Shown here: positions 27,229-38,889 of the stretch, one piece after another
Layout of the letters: every line of letters begins with the position of its first letter
Numbering within the stretch: position 1 is the first letter of the stretch
Assembly: GCA_020002185.1 (NCBI GenBank)
Contig: CM034534.1
Coordinates: forward strand, 65,812,717 to 65,876,716
DNA: 64,000 nucleotides
Direction: 5' to 3'
From: Paraescarpia echinospica
Taxonomy: Eukaryota; Annelida; Polychaeta; Sabellida; Siboglinidae
Translations under genes and position numbers: made by a program
The notes under the pieces: generated by a model
Told to the model about the DNA's origin: nothing
Seen by the model: only the letters and a program-made list of their open reading frames with translations
Database searches by the model: none

Positions 27229-28304
27229 AAGAGGCGCATACGTCACTTCCATGCCATTCGCCTAGCAACGGCGACATCAGTGGCCACGATGCCAACATAA
27301 ATAGCGGCTCTAGGAGGGGCTCGTAGATTACACGGACATTCGATCAACCGCATATGCAATGTTCCCGACCCCTCTTATGCCAATGTAAGTACGAGCAGGT
27401 AAACAGCAAACATTGGAAAATAAAAAAGAAGCATCACATCAATATAAATACGGGTAACAGTGTAGTAATGCTATATAATATCGCAAGACCAGCGTAACAC
27501 CTTAAACAAAATTAACTCTCGGAATCCAGTCAACAGTTCCTCAGAAATTATATTACTGACTGAAAGGGCAATGCGGCTAACTTAGTTTGTCTTCTATTAA
27601 ATATTATTATACAATTATAATGCTATGATTTCTTGTTCGGAATGTTTAGCTAATGCGTATCGATGGTGTGGACAAATTATTTTTGGCAACAATCTCTCTC
27701 ACGGGAATTGTCTTTGACTTCGACCAATTTTGGTTTCTCAGTGGGTTGGCGCTGCACAACAAATGCCCAATTGCTTCAAGACTTCATATATCGCCATGGT
27801 GCATCGGATCAAAGACGAGGTAATTTATTGACATAGTTGAAACAGCTGTTGGCGTCTGTACACCATCGTCATGCCAACGGTCACAGGTCGCTAAAGATGG
27901 TGCTACAATACGACAATTGTTCCGCTCCATAAAACCCAGGAACATGGAACTATCCAGACTGTAGTTAGAGGTTCCTACTTAAAAAGTAAGTCACATTGGC
28001 AACACTACCAGCGCGTCAAGTAAAACAACGTATAGCAGCAAGTGTGTACGCGTTCTGCGTGTGCAACCAGAGACACCGTTTATGATGACGTTGCCTATGT
28101 CCACCTACTGCGGTGGGGACGGAGCCAAATTACATAATCTGACCACCTGCGTCGGGTGATAAATAAAACGACCCTCCAAACGGCTGCGACCAAGGGCGAG
28201 ACAGACACCTACAAGTTGCTCATAGCCGGAGGCGGCACTGCAGGCACGGCCGTCGCCAGCCGAAACTCGACAAGCATTTCATTGGTATCATCGAGCCATG
28301 TAAG
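27229..28304 (+). pseudogene. SQOR copy C: broken 5' copy (upstream region and exon 1 only)
   Basis: From 28130 the sequence translates as SDHLRRVINKTTLQTAATKG, then ETDTYKLLIAGGGTAGTAVAS. This aligns with copy A exon 1 (SSDQLRRTLHDAVEE..., ESYKLLIVGGGTAGSTVAS). At 28260/28261 ten bases are missing relative to A and B. After that shift the other frame gives KLDKHFIGIIEPCK, then an intact donor AAG|GTACGT at 28305. Upstream an in-frame TAA precedes SDHL and the ATG region is not preserved. The region 27229-27390 matches the upstream region of A. No exons 2-10 are seen before 48 kb. It is more diverged from A and B than they are from each other. Confidence 0.85.
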
Positions 28305-28439
28305 GTACGTGGATGGTGTATTAAAGTGGATATATGTGATGGCTTTTGTTAGATATCCGCATGCTACTGATACATATTTATATTTCTTATTGGTCCCTTA
28401 TGTTCTTTCGACATATCGTCTACATTCTATTGTAATCCT

Positions 28440-29190
28440 CTCTCGTTAGTTCGCTCTCTCGAATGTTCACCTCAACACCTTTGAGATTTATCATGTTACT
28501 TCTTTCTGCAGTGTAATTTCCGTGTGCGTATTCACATTCTAACACTCTGTTATGTTTCCAATGCATTCATGTATTCTACCCTTACCAGTCTGTTCCAATA
28601 TACCTCCATTGTCAGGAATATTCCCATGCGGATCTCTTTTCCTATTTCCGCAATCTTCTTTCAGTCATATATTTTCCCGTGAATACTCTCTGAACCCGGT
28701 TGTTTTTGCAGAACTTTACGTCTTGTATTCTTCTTGTGTCACTCACTGCCTGTGCAAGTTTTCCCAAAACAATTACACATGTTGGTATCAGGCCTACTTC
28801 CGCACGTGTCCTTTTTAAAATCCTCCTCTACTCTGCCTCTCCAGCTTGCACTTTATTCTTTAACTCCTTGCTACGCCCACTATCTTCCTGACACTGTTCA
28901 GCCTAAGTGGGTACAATGTTTACTATTTACTTAATTATCTTTCCATCGACGATTACAAGCAGAGTCTCTCCCACGACACCTATCCCTATTATTACTTGGA
29001 AGTCATCTTTCTATCTGATGCCGTCTCCCATTCCAAACGTTTTGTTGTCTCTCTCTCTCAACTCTCACCACCACTTTTAGTGCTTGCACCTGATGCAACA
29101 CTCAGCTTCTTCTGCCTACATACTCCTCATAGCTTCAAATGCTCGATCTCTTGGCATTTCGTCGAATGTCTTTCCTAGATCCACAAAACA
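28440..29190 (-). pseudogene. Decayed LINE reverse transcriptase (FVDL..FD..P type)
   Basis: Read on the minus strand from about 29185: FVDLGKTFDEMPRDRAFEAM, then RSM-stop-AEEAECCIRCKH. FVDLxKAFDxVPRxxxWxAL is RT motif A of an RTE/I-like group. Downstream sequence on that strand stays GA-rich with scattered open frames but no second catalytic motif I can place. It has many stops and is old. The plus strand gives CT-rich pseudo-ORFs that are shadows. Confidence 0.55.
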
Positions 29191-30600
29191 AATTGCTAAG
29201 TACGTTATAAACTACATTGATGTATCACAATTATATATGTACTCGATGAAATACACTTTTATGTGAAATATATAAACAACACAATACAAAAGAGCACAAT
29301 ACAACACTATGCAAAAAGAAAACACATAATGCACCAAAGATACATAGTAAACGTGTATCAATAAAAAATATGGGTAAAGAACGACCGACAAGGCTCAAGC
29401 AATTTCTTTAGGACCCACTGGCTAGATCCTATCCATTTATCTGAATGGGCAAATTGGTTGGTAATTTGTAGGCCTACGCAACAAATGAGGACCCTCTAAA
29501 TCAAGGTTAAATTCAAATCTTGACTAGAACACAAATTAATTTATATTAACTGGTTCATTCAAGTGAGATGATCTCTAGCTGTGGCTTCTCTTCGTCTCTG
29601 TCAATGCCAGTATTTTCAACCAGATTGGATCATACAGGCTTCACGACAATCTCTTGTTGTTGGGTTCTTCAAATTTCTGTCCCGTGCTGTCACTATGATG
29701 GTCGAGCTGGCAGAGGAAGTGAGCGGATCTGTCATTGGTCACAGTGAAACTGTTGATGACGACCCGAGGCGCAAGATGAAATGGAAAAACACAAACGCCT
29801 CTCTTCGCCAAATAACAACAATTCTTTTCAGAGCTAACCACATATTCATGGAAGAGTTTACTACCTCTTGCGTGTTGAATATTAATATACATGTTTGCTA
29901 ACAAACAACTACAACTTTTTGATGGGTGCTCTCTTAAAATTATTGAAACTTTAAAAGTAACCTTCAAAATTTGATAATAGTTTTAGTGTTCCAAAGCAAA
30001 GATACATACTTACATTTTCTTCACTACATTGGATATGGACTTTAAAATTGATTTTTCTCCTGAAATAATTGTTGATAGGTGCCCTCTTTAAGTTCTTGTA
30101 ACTTTGGTTCTAGTGGGAATATTTGAATACTGTAAACTGTATTGGAATTGGAAATAGTGTTGCTTTCCATTTATTTAATAAAAATACATATAATTTTTTT
30201 TCACAATGTGACTGGTTTTCCTAGACCGCCATACATATATTGCGTGCCAGGATGCTTTTAATAAACCGGAAAGATGTTGTATAATTTGAAAAAAATTGTT
30301 TCCACGAAACACTGAAATACTTAACATTATCTACAGCGAAAGCAACTGACTCATTGAACGTCTTGATAAAACTTTGAACACCCCTGTCCTAAAAGGATAA
30401 TTCACGGTAATGGAACGTAGGTGGTCGCTTTAATTTTTTTCTTTTTGTTACCTTCCTAGTCTTTCAGTTAGAGCGCCAAATATACCATCGTTGGCGATTA
30501 CTGTCATCGCCACTACTACTATTGAACGAGCTGCTCCCGTCAACGAATATCAGGCGAAAGTGAAATAGGAATGAGGAAGGAAGACGGTCAAAAATGTATG
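29191..30600. other. Non-coding stretch, nothing recognised
   Basis: Overlapping ORFs of about 106-108 codons on both strands (29581-29967) have no recognisable features. AT-rich elsewhere. Confidence 0.4.
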
Positions 30601-30860
30601 TCAAGGTCAACTATCTATGTCAAGGTCAAAATCTAGAGCAACTGTCAATGTTAAAGGTCAAATGGCGCCCCTGGCGGATATGCCATGAACTACAAATAGC
30701 GCCCCTTGTGGACAGTACTGCTTAAATTCGTGTCTCTTATTTTTACAGTTGGCGTCCCTGACAGATTGGTCATCAACTACAAATAGCGCCGCCTGGTGGG
30801 TAGTTGGTGAAACAGTACTGCTTAAATTCGTGCCTCTTATTTTCCCCCTGGCGGATCACA
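30601..30860 (+). promoter_or_regulatory. Cluster of nuclear-receptor-like and CTCF-like motifs in a tandem repeat
   Basis: TCAAGGTCA occurs at 30601 and 30620, 19 bases apart, and TTAAAGGTCA ends at 30660; TCAAGGTCA is the monomer site of ERR and FTZ-F1/SF-1 type receptors. Following it, GGCGCCCCTGGCGG, AGCGCCCCTTGTGG, AGCGCCGCCTGGTGG and CCCCCTGGCGG resemble the CTCF core. 30688-30850 is also a ~95-bp tandem duplication (ACAAATAGCGCC, CAGTACTGCTTAAATTCGTG twice), so motif number partly reflects duplication. Confidence 0.35.
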
Positions 30861-31219
30861 GCTGCAAAACACGCGCACTTGACAAAACAAAAAACAAATA
30901 GATTGGGGAGACGAGATCTGGTTAGAACGATGTCCGTGTTCTCTGGATGCGGCATTTGCTGCTCGCAAATTTCAAGGCATCAAAGGATTTGATAGCCGTA
31001 TTGTTGGCAAGCGGAGCGGAAATGCTGAACTGGTGGAGCGTGTACCAACGAAAGATGGCTTTGGGACTGGGACGTGGGTACAAAAACGGTCAAAACACGG
31101 TCGAAACTATTAAAACTATTGTGCGGTGTGCGCGACTATTTGTAGACATTACTCTGACGTCCGTGCTTATTCAGCACGCCCATGTGACCTTTCGGCACGC
31201 TCGTGATTTAAAAAAAACC

Positions 31220-31453
31220 TATATAAACGCGGTGCTCAGCCAGTCGGATCGTTATTCGTATCACGACGACACCATGGCTAACAACATCAAGTTGAAGACA
31301 CTCTATTACCGCCCTCGCGATGTAGCAGACTCAAGCGATGAGAACGAGCCGAGGAGCCGAACTAACATTGCGGTGACCAACCGCCCTTCCCGGCCGTCGG
31401 AACCACAGGTCGTAGACGTGACAACTCTGCAAGGGAGGGCTTCAGCACGGTAG
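31220..31453 (+). CDS. Small hypothetical ORF (59 aa) with an upstream TATA box
   Basis: TATATAAA at 31220-31227 is followed, after about 46 bases, by ACACCATGG, a good start context at 31274. The 59-codon product (MANNIKLKTLYYRPRDVADS..., ending LQGRASAR) is hydrophilic, rich in Arg, Ser and acids, and matches nothing I know. It ends before TCTCGTCCGTTG tandem repeats. It could be a first exon, part of a retroelement leader, or chance. The interval given includes the TATA box; the ORF itself is 31274-31453. Confidence in the protein is low. Confidence 0.3.
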   Translation, partial: YINAVLSQSDRYSYHDDTMANNIKLKTLYYRPRDVADSSDENEPRSRTNIAVTNRPSRPSEPQVVDVTTLQGRASAR

Positions 31454-31459
31454 ATTTGT

Positions 31460-31700
31460 AAATGTCTCGTCCGTTGTCTCGTCTGTTGTCTCGTCCGTAG
31501 TTTCATGCGATATCTCGTCCATAGTCTCATGCGATGTCACTGGTACTGTCCATGGTTGGCTAAGTTTGGTTCATGGAAGTCGTTGGTCTAAGTTTGTTTC
31601 TTATAACTCGTTGGTCTAAGTTCGGTTCGTTCAATTCGTTGTTCTACGTTTGGTTCATTGAAGTTGTTGGTCTAAGTTTGGTTAAGTTTGGTCCATGGTA
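31460..31700 (+). repeat. Short degenerate tandem repeats
   Basis: TGTCTCGTCCGT-type units at 31463-31525, then TTGGTCTAAGTTTGGTTC-type units at 31555-31695. Confidence 0.7.
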
Positions 31701-31889
31701 CTGTTCCTGTGTCTTGCATATCGTACACGAACCTGTTTTATGCAAAGCGATTACCCTGATATTGACAATACGCATAGTCTGTCTTTAGTTGTGAAGTCTA
31801 AGACTATTAGTAAGGTTCCCAAGGTATGTTTCGCATTATACTACGAAAAAAGACACGAGATAAGGTTTGCACGTTTTATTCGTGTACAA

Positions 31890-32115
31890 TACAAACTTAT
31901 TTACTGGTCACACTCCATAACTGCAAGAACCAGAGACTAGACATTGTTTCGCCACTGCGCTGATAAGAGAGTCTTGCAACCTTTAATCATATACCAGACA
32001 AAAGAAAGTTATTTACAGGTTACCTCCATTACTGCCAGCACCAGTTGTTTCTCTTTGTTTCGCGACTGTTCCGAAAAAGAGCCTCGCAACCAATTCTTTA
32101 CACTTCACTACTGTT
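31890..32115 (+). repeat. Two ~105-bp imperfect tandem units
   Basis: TTATTTACTGGTCACACTCC and TTATTTACAGGTTACCTCC open two units that continue through AACTGC/TACTGC...ACCAG and GAGTCTTGCAACC/GAGCCTCGCAACC. Confidence 0.6.
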
Positions 32116-32421
32116 CGAATGTCACGTCGGATAGCTTAAGACCTGCATCAAGTAAAACAGTCAACCAGTCTCGTGAAAGTACATATAAATTAGAATGCCA
32201 TCAGGTACCATACAACTGTGATGAAATTGCCTAGGATCGTATATCTCGCAACCGGGGCATTGTCGTCTTGAGAGTTCAACGACGCTACATGTGACGTGCA
32301 AGCGCCTTCTTCATTTTGATCAGAGGAACATCAATAGTAACGTTCGGACCCGCAGCGGCAGGAGCGGAAGTTGTGACATTGGCAGTGCCGGTAGAAGTTG
32401 TGACATCGGCAGCGTCGGTTG

Positions 32422-32426
<5 letters not shown>

Positions 32427-32469
<43 letters not shown>

Positions 32470-32523
32470 AAAGAGAGAGAGATAAAGATAAAGAGAAGGA
32501 GAGAGAGAGAGTGGGGGAGAGAG
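32427..32523 (+). repeat. (GA)n microsatellite
   Basis: About 40 pure GA bases, then AAAGAGAG/ATAAAG variants to about 32523. Confidence 0.95.
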
Positions 32524-32789
32524 AGCCTATGTAATTGATTGACTAGCAAATTTATAAACATACAATCATACACTGCTTTATTAATGCAATATAATGAAAA
32601 CCATAACATTGAAAAAAACTAACATTTAGTAACAGTAAAATGCCTATTGACAGTGTTATGGGTGTATTACTCACAATTCTTATTGTATATCAATGCTACA
32701 GTGGGCTTTAAGCCACGAGACAGTAAAACAATTTCAATACATATTTCTCATTTATTAAATAGTCTCAGTGCATGTTTTACTGTTTTTAT

Positions 32790-34015
32790 ATATTGTTTTG
32801 CTGGCAAGCCTGCCTGTTTGTATGACAAAACAAACTGTGACTGGGCGCCCACCATAAACCTTGGCCACGACAAGTTTGTTATGATACGAGCGCAAAGTTG
32901 ATCGTGCTGCTAACAGAGCTCGCCTAGACATGGCCAACATACTACTGTTCATGCAGCCCTCCTTAGTGGAAGACCGGGCACATGACCTAGAACCACCAGC
33001 CGCTGACGATGATTCAAAAGAGTGTCAGACTGATATGGGTGGCGTGGAATGGAGGAAGATATGAGGAGGCTTACGCTAGAGAACTGCAGCTTAAAGATGG
33101 AGTTGGCATCTGCAAAGTTGACTGAGTGCAGCTTAACCGGCAATGACGACAAAGTGAATTTTCTTTCCGGCCTTCCAAATCACTATATCCACGTACAGTT
33201 ATACATCTTTGTGTCACCGCGTCTACACGAAACACACACATCTTCCCTGACCAAGTGTTAGCAGTTATTGATGACATTGATGACGCTTCGGCTGAATATG
33301 TCAAATGAACTGTTGGATTTTATGTTCAAAATCAGACAGTCGACCGTCTCAAGAATCTTCTTGAACGCACTCGACGTTCTGTACGTCATGATATAGCCAC
33401 TAATTGTACGGCCAGGACGAGACGAGTTGAGGAAGACGATGCCGATGGAGTTATCTCGAGTCGAAAGTTGTTGTGATCATTGACTGTTTCGAAGAGTATA
33501 TCGAAACACCATCAAACCTGGAAGCAAGATCACTGACTTGGTCTTCTTACACGCCTTACAATACGGTGAAGTTCCTGATTGGAATTACGCCGCAAGGGAC
33601 CATTTCCTTCTTGTCGAGAGCTTGGGCTGGCCGAGTCAGTGACAACTACCTCACCGAACACCATGGTTTCTTTGGACATCTCCTCCCAGGTGACGTTGTG
33701 ATGGCCGACAGGGGGTATGACGTGAATGACAGTGTGGGACTGATGATGGCAACCATCAAAATGCCTGCCTTCACAAAGGGGAAGAGCCAGATACCAGCAG
33801 TCGAGCTTGAACGGTCAAGAAAACTCGCGCATCTGCCAATCCACGTTGAGCGTGTTATTGACCTGCTACGTCAGAAGTACACCTTTCTGGGAGAAACAGT
33901 GCCGACTGACTTTCTCTTCGTTAATGATGGAAAACGAATCAACACAACTGACAAAATCGCCACTGTCTGCTGTGCACTTACAAACTTGAATGGGCCCATC
34001 GTTCCATTTGACTAG
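32790..34015 (+). pseudogene. DDE (IS5/PIF-Harbinger-like, DDE_Tnp_4) transposase relic
   Basis: The 3' part (33473-34015) is an open frame with all three acidic residues in context: IIDCFEEYIE (D1), VVMADRGYDV (D2) and HVERVIDLLRQKY (E), plus NTVKFLIGITPQGTISFLS and IPAFTKGK, which are typical of this family. The 5' part lies in other frames: GKPACLYDKTNCDWAPTINL at about 32811, a coiled-coil-like MRRLTLENCSLKMELASAKL at 33061 and DDKVNFLSGLPNHY at 33148. So at least two frameshifts and a stop before the catalytic domain kill it. No terminal inverted repeats were identified. Encodes cut-and-paste transposition; here a fossil. Confidence 0.85.
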
Positions 34016-34108
34016 TGAGATGGCACAATGGTAGGATATGGCACGCAGTTGTATGAGAGGAATGATATCCAAGAAAAAGAAAACAAAACAAAAAATAGCA
34101 TGTCTGAA

Positions 34109-34176
34109 ATGTTTGCAGTTTTTCATTTCACAAGAAAACCCTAGCTGCACTGATGAGTCCTAGGGGGACGAAACAT
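34109..34176 (+). ncRNA. Hammerhead ribozyme
   Basis: The catalytic core is exact: CTGATGA (34150-34156), stem II GTCC/GGAC (34157-34160 with 34166-34169, loop TAGGG), GAAA (34170-34173). A type III fold closes the rest. Stem III pairs ATGT (34109-34112) with ACAT (34173-34176), which includes the required A15.1-U16.1 pair. Cleavage would follow U34113 (GUU site). Stem I pairs TGCAGTT (34114-34120) with AGCTGCA (34143-34149), with one G-U, around a 22-base loop. A type I alternative (stem III ACA/TGT at 34173-34182) leaves stem I unpaired. It lies 94 bases after the transposase stop, suggesting a retroelement or transposon origin. Self-cleavage is inferred. Confidence 0.72.
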
Positions 34177-34984
34177 GTCTGTTTAATATTAGTTGCTGTG
34201 TAGCACTTTGTGTAAAGACTAAAGATTTTGGTAACAATAACATTTAATAATTTTATTATAATTAACTTTTGAACGGAAAACAATAAATGTTTGAAATTAC
34301 ATTTGTTAAATAAATCTGCTCTCCATTTCTCTGTTTGCGTTTGTCCTTTCGGCATTCAGAGCAAGACCACTTTCTGCTGTGCAGAGAGTCCCAGCTTTAT
34401 CTGCGATGATCCAAGGCTGCAGTGGCTTTTCGCGAAGTCTCTGCGAAAGAAGTACCTGTGTAAAATTTTAGTTCGATGCTTTTCGAAATTTAGAATTGTT
34501 GACAATGTTATACATGCAAACATTACGTCCTTAAAATACATAAATATATAGCTATAAGGCCTTAAGCCATGGTTGTATCTACTTATCTTCTGTATAACCA
34601 AGTTGGTGCATAAAGCAACTGATAATAAAAACAGTACTTAATAAAAATATATCCAGCATTTTATACTTATAAATATAGGGACCTACCATTTATAGTTACA
34701 CAATAGCCATACAGTCCAGTAGAAATCAGCACATTTTTAATCAAACCAAATTGTTCATAATTTTGTGGCCAAGGCATAACGGTAGATCTTGGTTGATTTA
34801 TTAGTGAAAAATTCATAGTTAGTAAGATAGCATTTAAAATCCGAAATTTCTGTTTGAGTAATTATATAAAGTAAAGTTAGCAACTGTTGTTGAACATGTT
34901 ACCCATAATCATAGTACATATAGCCATATTATGAAGATTGCCTAGACAATAGTCGTACATCTTTTTTAGGAACGGATCACTGAT
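34177..34984. other. Non-coding AT-rich stretch
   Basis: No gene seen. Small ORFs on both strands (34128-34601) are unfamiliar. Confidence 0.4.
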
Positions 34985-37552
34985 ATGGAGCAATGTGTCA
35001 TTTGTAAAGAAGGTGGTGGTGGCGTAGTGGTTAAATTTAGAAAAAAGGATTAATTGGTGGCGGTGTCAAAGCTACGAGGTGATGGGTTGGCTGGACAATT
35101 CAATAATGCAGGTGACCATTGTGTCAATGACAAATGTGGAAAGACTTACACTGCCTACAAAATTTGACTAATTCGTCTCAGGCAACAAACCAGTTTTTTG
35201 CATCAGAATGTATGCCAACTCGTACGATTTCGGGAGGTTACGATTATCAAATTCACTGTCGCATCAAACAGGACAACATTGATCTGGACGAATCCCTGAC
35301 CTTTCTGCGAAGTCACAACCTATTTTTCACTGACAATGACGAGCACCTGCAACATTTTGCTACTGGGGCCATAGCCGATGAGAGAGTCAATGTAGACCAA
35401 GCTGTGGATGAATAAAAATCCACCAGAAGATCACAGATCAGAAGTACGGAGACATCGTTCTCAGGAAATCAGACCAAGTGGAAACATACGCAGTTATGAG
35501 GACAATTGTCAAACTGAAAGATGGAAAAGAAGTGCGCATGTCGTCGGCGGAATGGTACCAGAGACTATAGGCCAGGGCATGTACTCCTGGACCACCAGAT
35601 CTCAGTGTCTTCTCACATAAGCTAGCAGCCATAGCCCCAGCTTTATTCCACGACAACATCACAATGCGAAGGCCAATGAAGTCTAAATTAGTTTCATACA
35701 TCACCACCCTCGATCCCCATGTTGTCTGCAATTATGAAATTGACGTCAAAGCCACAGTTGTTGATGGATGTGCCATTCTACATCAGATGTCCTGGCCAAA
35801 GACAGGTACCTTTCATGAAGTGTGTTCATCTTATGTGATGTTCTAAAGTTGGCAGCACACGATAGGGCCTGGTTCAAATCAAATCAAATCAAATTTATTG
35901 TAACTCATTACAATACAATTCATACAATACAAATCAAATTAAGACAAATCATATATAATAACATAATGAGCACAACAAGGGAAGAACATTAAATAATGTT
36001 ATACTCCCTTTGGTATATTTCAATGTAAATATCATTATATTGAAAACAAAAATAGCGTGCAGTTGTAGAATATATAATCGTGATTGATAATTATTTTATA
36101 AATTAACATCATTGTGTAAAATAAATTGCTTAAGTATAGATTTGTAACTAATTATTGAGTAAGTCGTAAACGTAAGTCTTGTGCTGAAATGATTCCAAAT
36201 AATAGCACCCTTATTTCTTATAGCACGAAGTCTTATTTCTAAAGTAGCCTTGGGTATATGAATTTGTGCAGATTGTCTTGTGTTATAACTATGGACAGCT
36301 TGATTAAGTGTAAACATATTTTCAAAGATTGTTGGTAAAAGACCCATCTTGTATTTATACATACATATTTGTATTGAATATACATACAATTGTCTGAAAG
36401 TTAATATATTTAGTAATTTAAAGATAGGTTTTGTATGAGCTAATCTATTAGCTGAGACAAGCATTCTCACTACTTTCTTTTGAATCTTAATAATGGTTCG
36501 TACTGTTCGACAGCTATGAAGTACTCACGACCAAGGAACCCGTACAGAAATGACGTAAATTGTGCAAGATCCTTTCCGCTGATGTGTTGGTTGGACGTAA
36601 CACTCCAGTGCCTTCACACAAAAGTAGTTTTCTTTCAAACAAGCACAATAAACAGCAACTCATTAATCTCCTCACGACTTACCTGCTGAAAGAAGGTATC
36701 GAGGTGCGTCACGCTGGCGAGGATGGAGATGCGGATACCACAATTGTAAAGTGTACCATAAAAGTTGCAGAATCCCACGAGAACGTATGTGTCCAATGTG
36801 ATGATACAGATCTGCTTGTAATCCTGCTTTACCACGCGCCTAAGAAGCCCACTATTTACATGCAAACCAAACAAAGACTAATCAGTATACGCACTGGTCA
36901 ACATGCTCTCGGAAAGGAGATGTGTAAGTGCTTGCCATTTGCACACGCTATGTCTGGCTGTGACACAACGTCAGCTATCTACGGTTTTGGCAAAGCCAAA
37001 CACATGAAAGTTCTAAGATCTTCAACAGAGCTGAGAACATCCGTTGCCATATTCGGCAGTAACACTGCATCGAACGCCGACATCGCAACATATAGGGAGC
37101 GGTAGATGGTTTCGCTTTACATCAACAGCAACTGAAATGTAAGTCTCGACGACCTACTATACATGCACATAATTTCATGAACGTATGTCGCCATTGACAG
37201 AATGTCACCAACAAATCGAGCATGCTACTTCCATTCACTCAGAGTGCACCTACATGTTTCTACTTGGGTTAATCTGAAGACGGTATTGGACAGAAAGAAA
37301 TATGGCTTCCACTGTGACGCACACTCAGTAGTGCCCGTCATCACAGGCAAAGGACCATTACCAGAACATCTTCTACAAGAGATCCGTTGCTCTTGCAAGT
37401 GCCAAGACAATTTGTATGTGTCTTGCAACTGCTCAAAGAAGCGTCTTGCCTGTAGCGTCCACTGCAAATGTCAAGGACAGTGCGCAAATGGCCCAACTCT
37501 TGTACAGCTATACGACAGTGACGATGATGACAATACTGATGATGATGTTTAA
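34985..37552 (+). pseudogene. Decayed transposon-type gene: N-terminal zinc motif, PIN/FEN-like core, Cys-rich tail
   Basis: Frames in order give MEQCVICKE...HCVNDKCGKTYT (N-terminal CxxC...C motif; stop at codon 23), SATGAIADERVN-type helical part (35134-35415), SVFSHKLAAIAPALFHDN and VDGCAILHQMSWP (35590-35840), then KEGIEVRHAGEDGDADT, CDDTDLLVILLYHA and HAMSGCDTTSAIYGFGKAKH (36560-37105), then MSPTNRACYFHSLRVHLHV and IRCSCKCQDNLYVSCNC...CSVHCKC (37202-37552). I recall this order from a large, multi-copy invertebrate protein family whose middle resembles PIN/FEN nucleases (acidic DDTDLL, GCDTT). I suspect it is carried by mobile elements. Several stops and frameshifts and a LINE insertion at 35870-36480 disable it. 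Function not established. Confidence 0.6.
35870..36480 (-). mobile_element. 5'-truncated LINE nested in the preceding gene
   Basis: The minus-strand frame 36470-36096 reads HTKPIFKLLNILTFRQLYVY, then MYKYKMGLLPTIF, then SYNTRQSAQIHIPKA and KGAIIWNHFS. This is the conserved C-terminal segment of Jockey/CR1-type RTs. The 3' end carries (ATTTG)n, visible on + as CAAATCAAATCAAATC at 35877. Protein homology of the host gene resumes immediately after 36480. Confidence 0.8.
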
Positions 37553-38889
37553 CAAATGATATATTAGAAGATTACAGGTAGAACATTTATGATATAATCT
37601 AGTTATATTCAAGATTGAGTGCTACCATTCATTGTTTGGCGTATGAGTGATATTCATGTGATCTTAGTTAAGATGTTAATTAAATCCAGAACAACGTTGG
37701 GACGGAGTGCTATATAACAAATGTATTACTAATTAATTGGTTACTTACTTACTTGATTAATTAAACTCCATCATTAATGTGTGGCTTAATAGACCAGCAT
37801 ACATATAATTACAAATGTATTAACCAACAAATAAAACAGTTAAAAATATGATTAACAAACGCAAACAAAAAGTGTTACTTAGAAATTGGACGGAAACACC
37901 CCAAAACAAGGATTGGGGTAAAAACAAAGTTCCCCAGGGTTGATTTTGGTTGTTTTTTTGGAAGTTCAGGAAACCCTACTAGTCACCTTAAAACAAAAAT
38001 TTGCTTTTTAACCAAAATGTCCGGGTCATAGTCAATTTATACTGGATTAATAACCCCATAGGAAAAGAGGTATACATATTTTATTGCAATTAATTTGAGT
38101 CATTCTCATTAAACGTAGCCTATTGGCTATTGTAATATTATTTATAAGGGTACTTCTCAAAACTAAATGTCTAAATTTACTAAAACGAAAGCTTATTTTC
38201 TAACAGTCTTTGAATCCATACTGGACGGTGCAATGACAAAGAAAACAATTTAGCGGCTAAGTGAACATACGCAATGCGGGCGGTTGCGAACGGTTCGCTT
38301 GTACTCCAATATGGACGCTGGGGGTTGTGTGCCGCATAATGCTGACATCATTAAACACCCTCTATTCACTTACCTGTATTTACAACTGAATGGCCGATGC
38401 CTATCTTTTATCACTGGGCTGGTTGAGGGGAGCGGAAGTTAGATGTGGTCATCTTGAGTGAGACCACTAATGACATTCCTACTGCTGCACTTATACAACT
38501 TAGCCGTGTTTCTGGTCGTCCTGTACGGATAACGTGTTTGTGGGTAATCTGTAAAGTTTGACATTTCCTCATAAAATAACTCCGTATGAGTGAGAAAATT
38601 CCTTCAGTGTTATTTAATTTCTAACTATTGTCTACAAAGTATACCTATATGTCATATTTTAAGATTATCTGCCCCAAAAGTGTGACAGAATATGGCACTA
38701 TATACAATCTCGACATACACAATATTGCATATTCACAACACATATGGTAGAAGATTACTGTTACATTCTCGTTGGTTTCTACCATGGATCACAAAACTAA
38801 TTTATCAAATCAAAAAAATCGTGACATTTATATTGCGCCGTTCCAACAATCGTTACTCACGGCGCCGTACAAAATGTTCGGGAAAACAG
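37553..38889. other. Non-coding stretch
   Basis: AT-rich, no ORF of note. The part adjoining 38890 is probably the 3' UTR of the next LINE; its end was not identified. Confidence 0.4.

Noticed and set aside
28440..28934. Plus-strand CT-rich ORFs of 60-97 codons
   Set aside because: They are the reverse of a GA-rich LINE RT fossil on the minus strand.
29581..29967. Opposed ORFs of 106 and 108 codons
   Set aside because: No motif and no sign of splicing or promoter.
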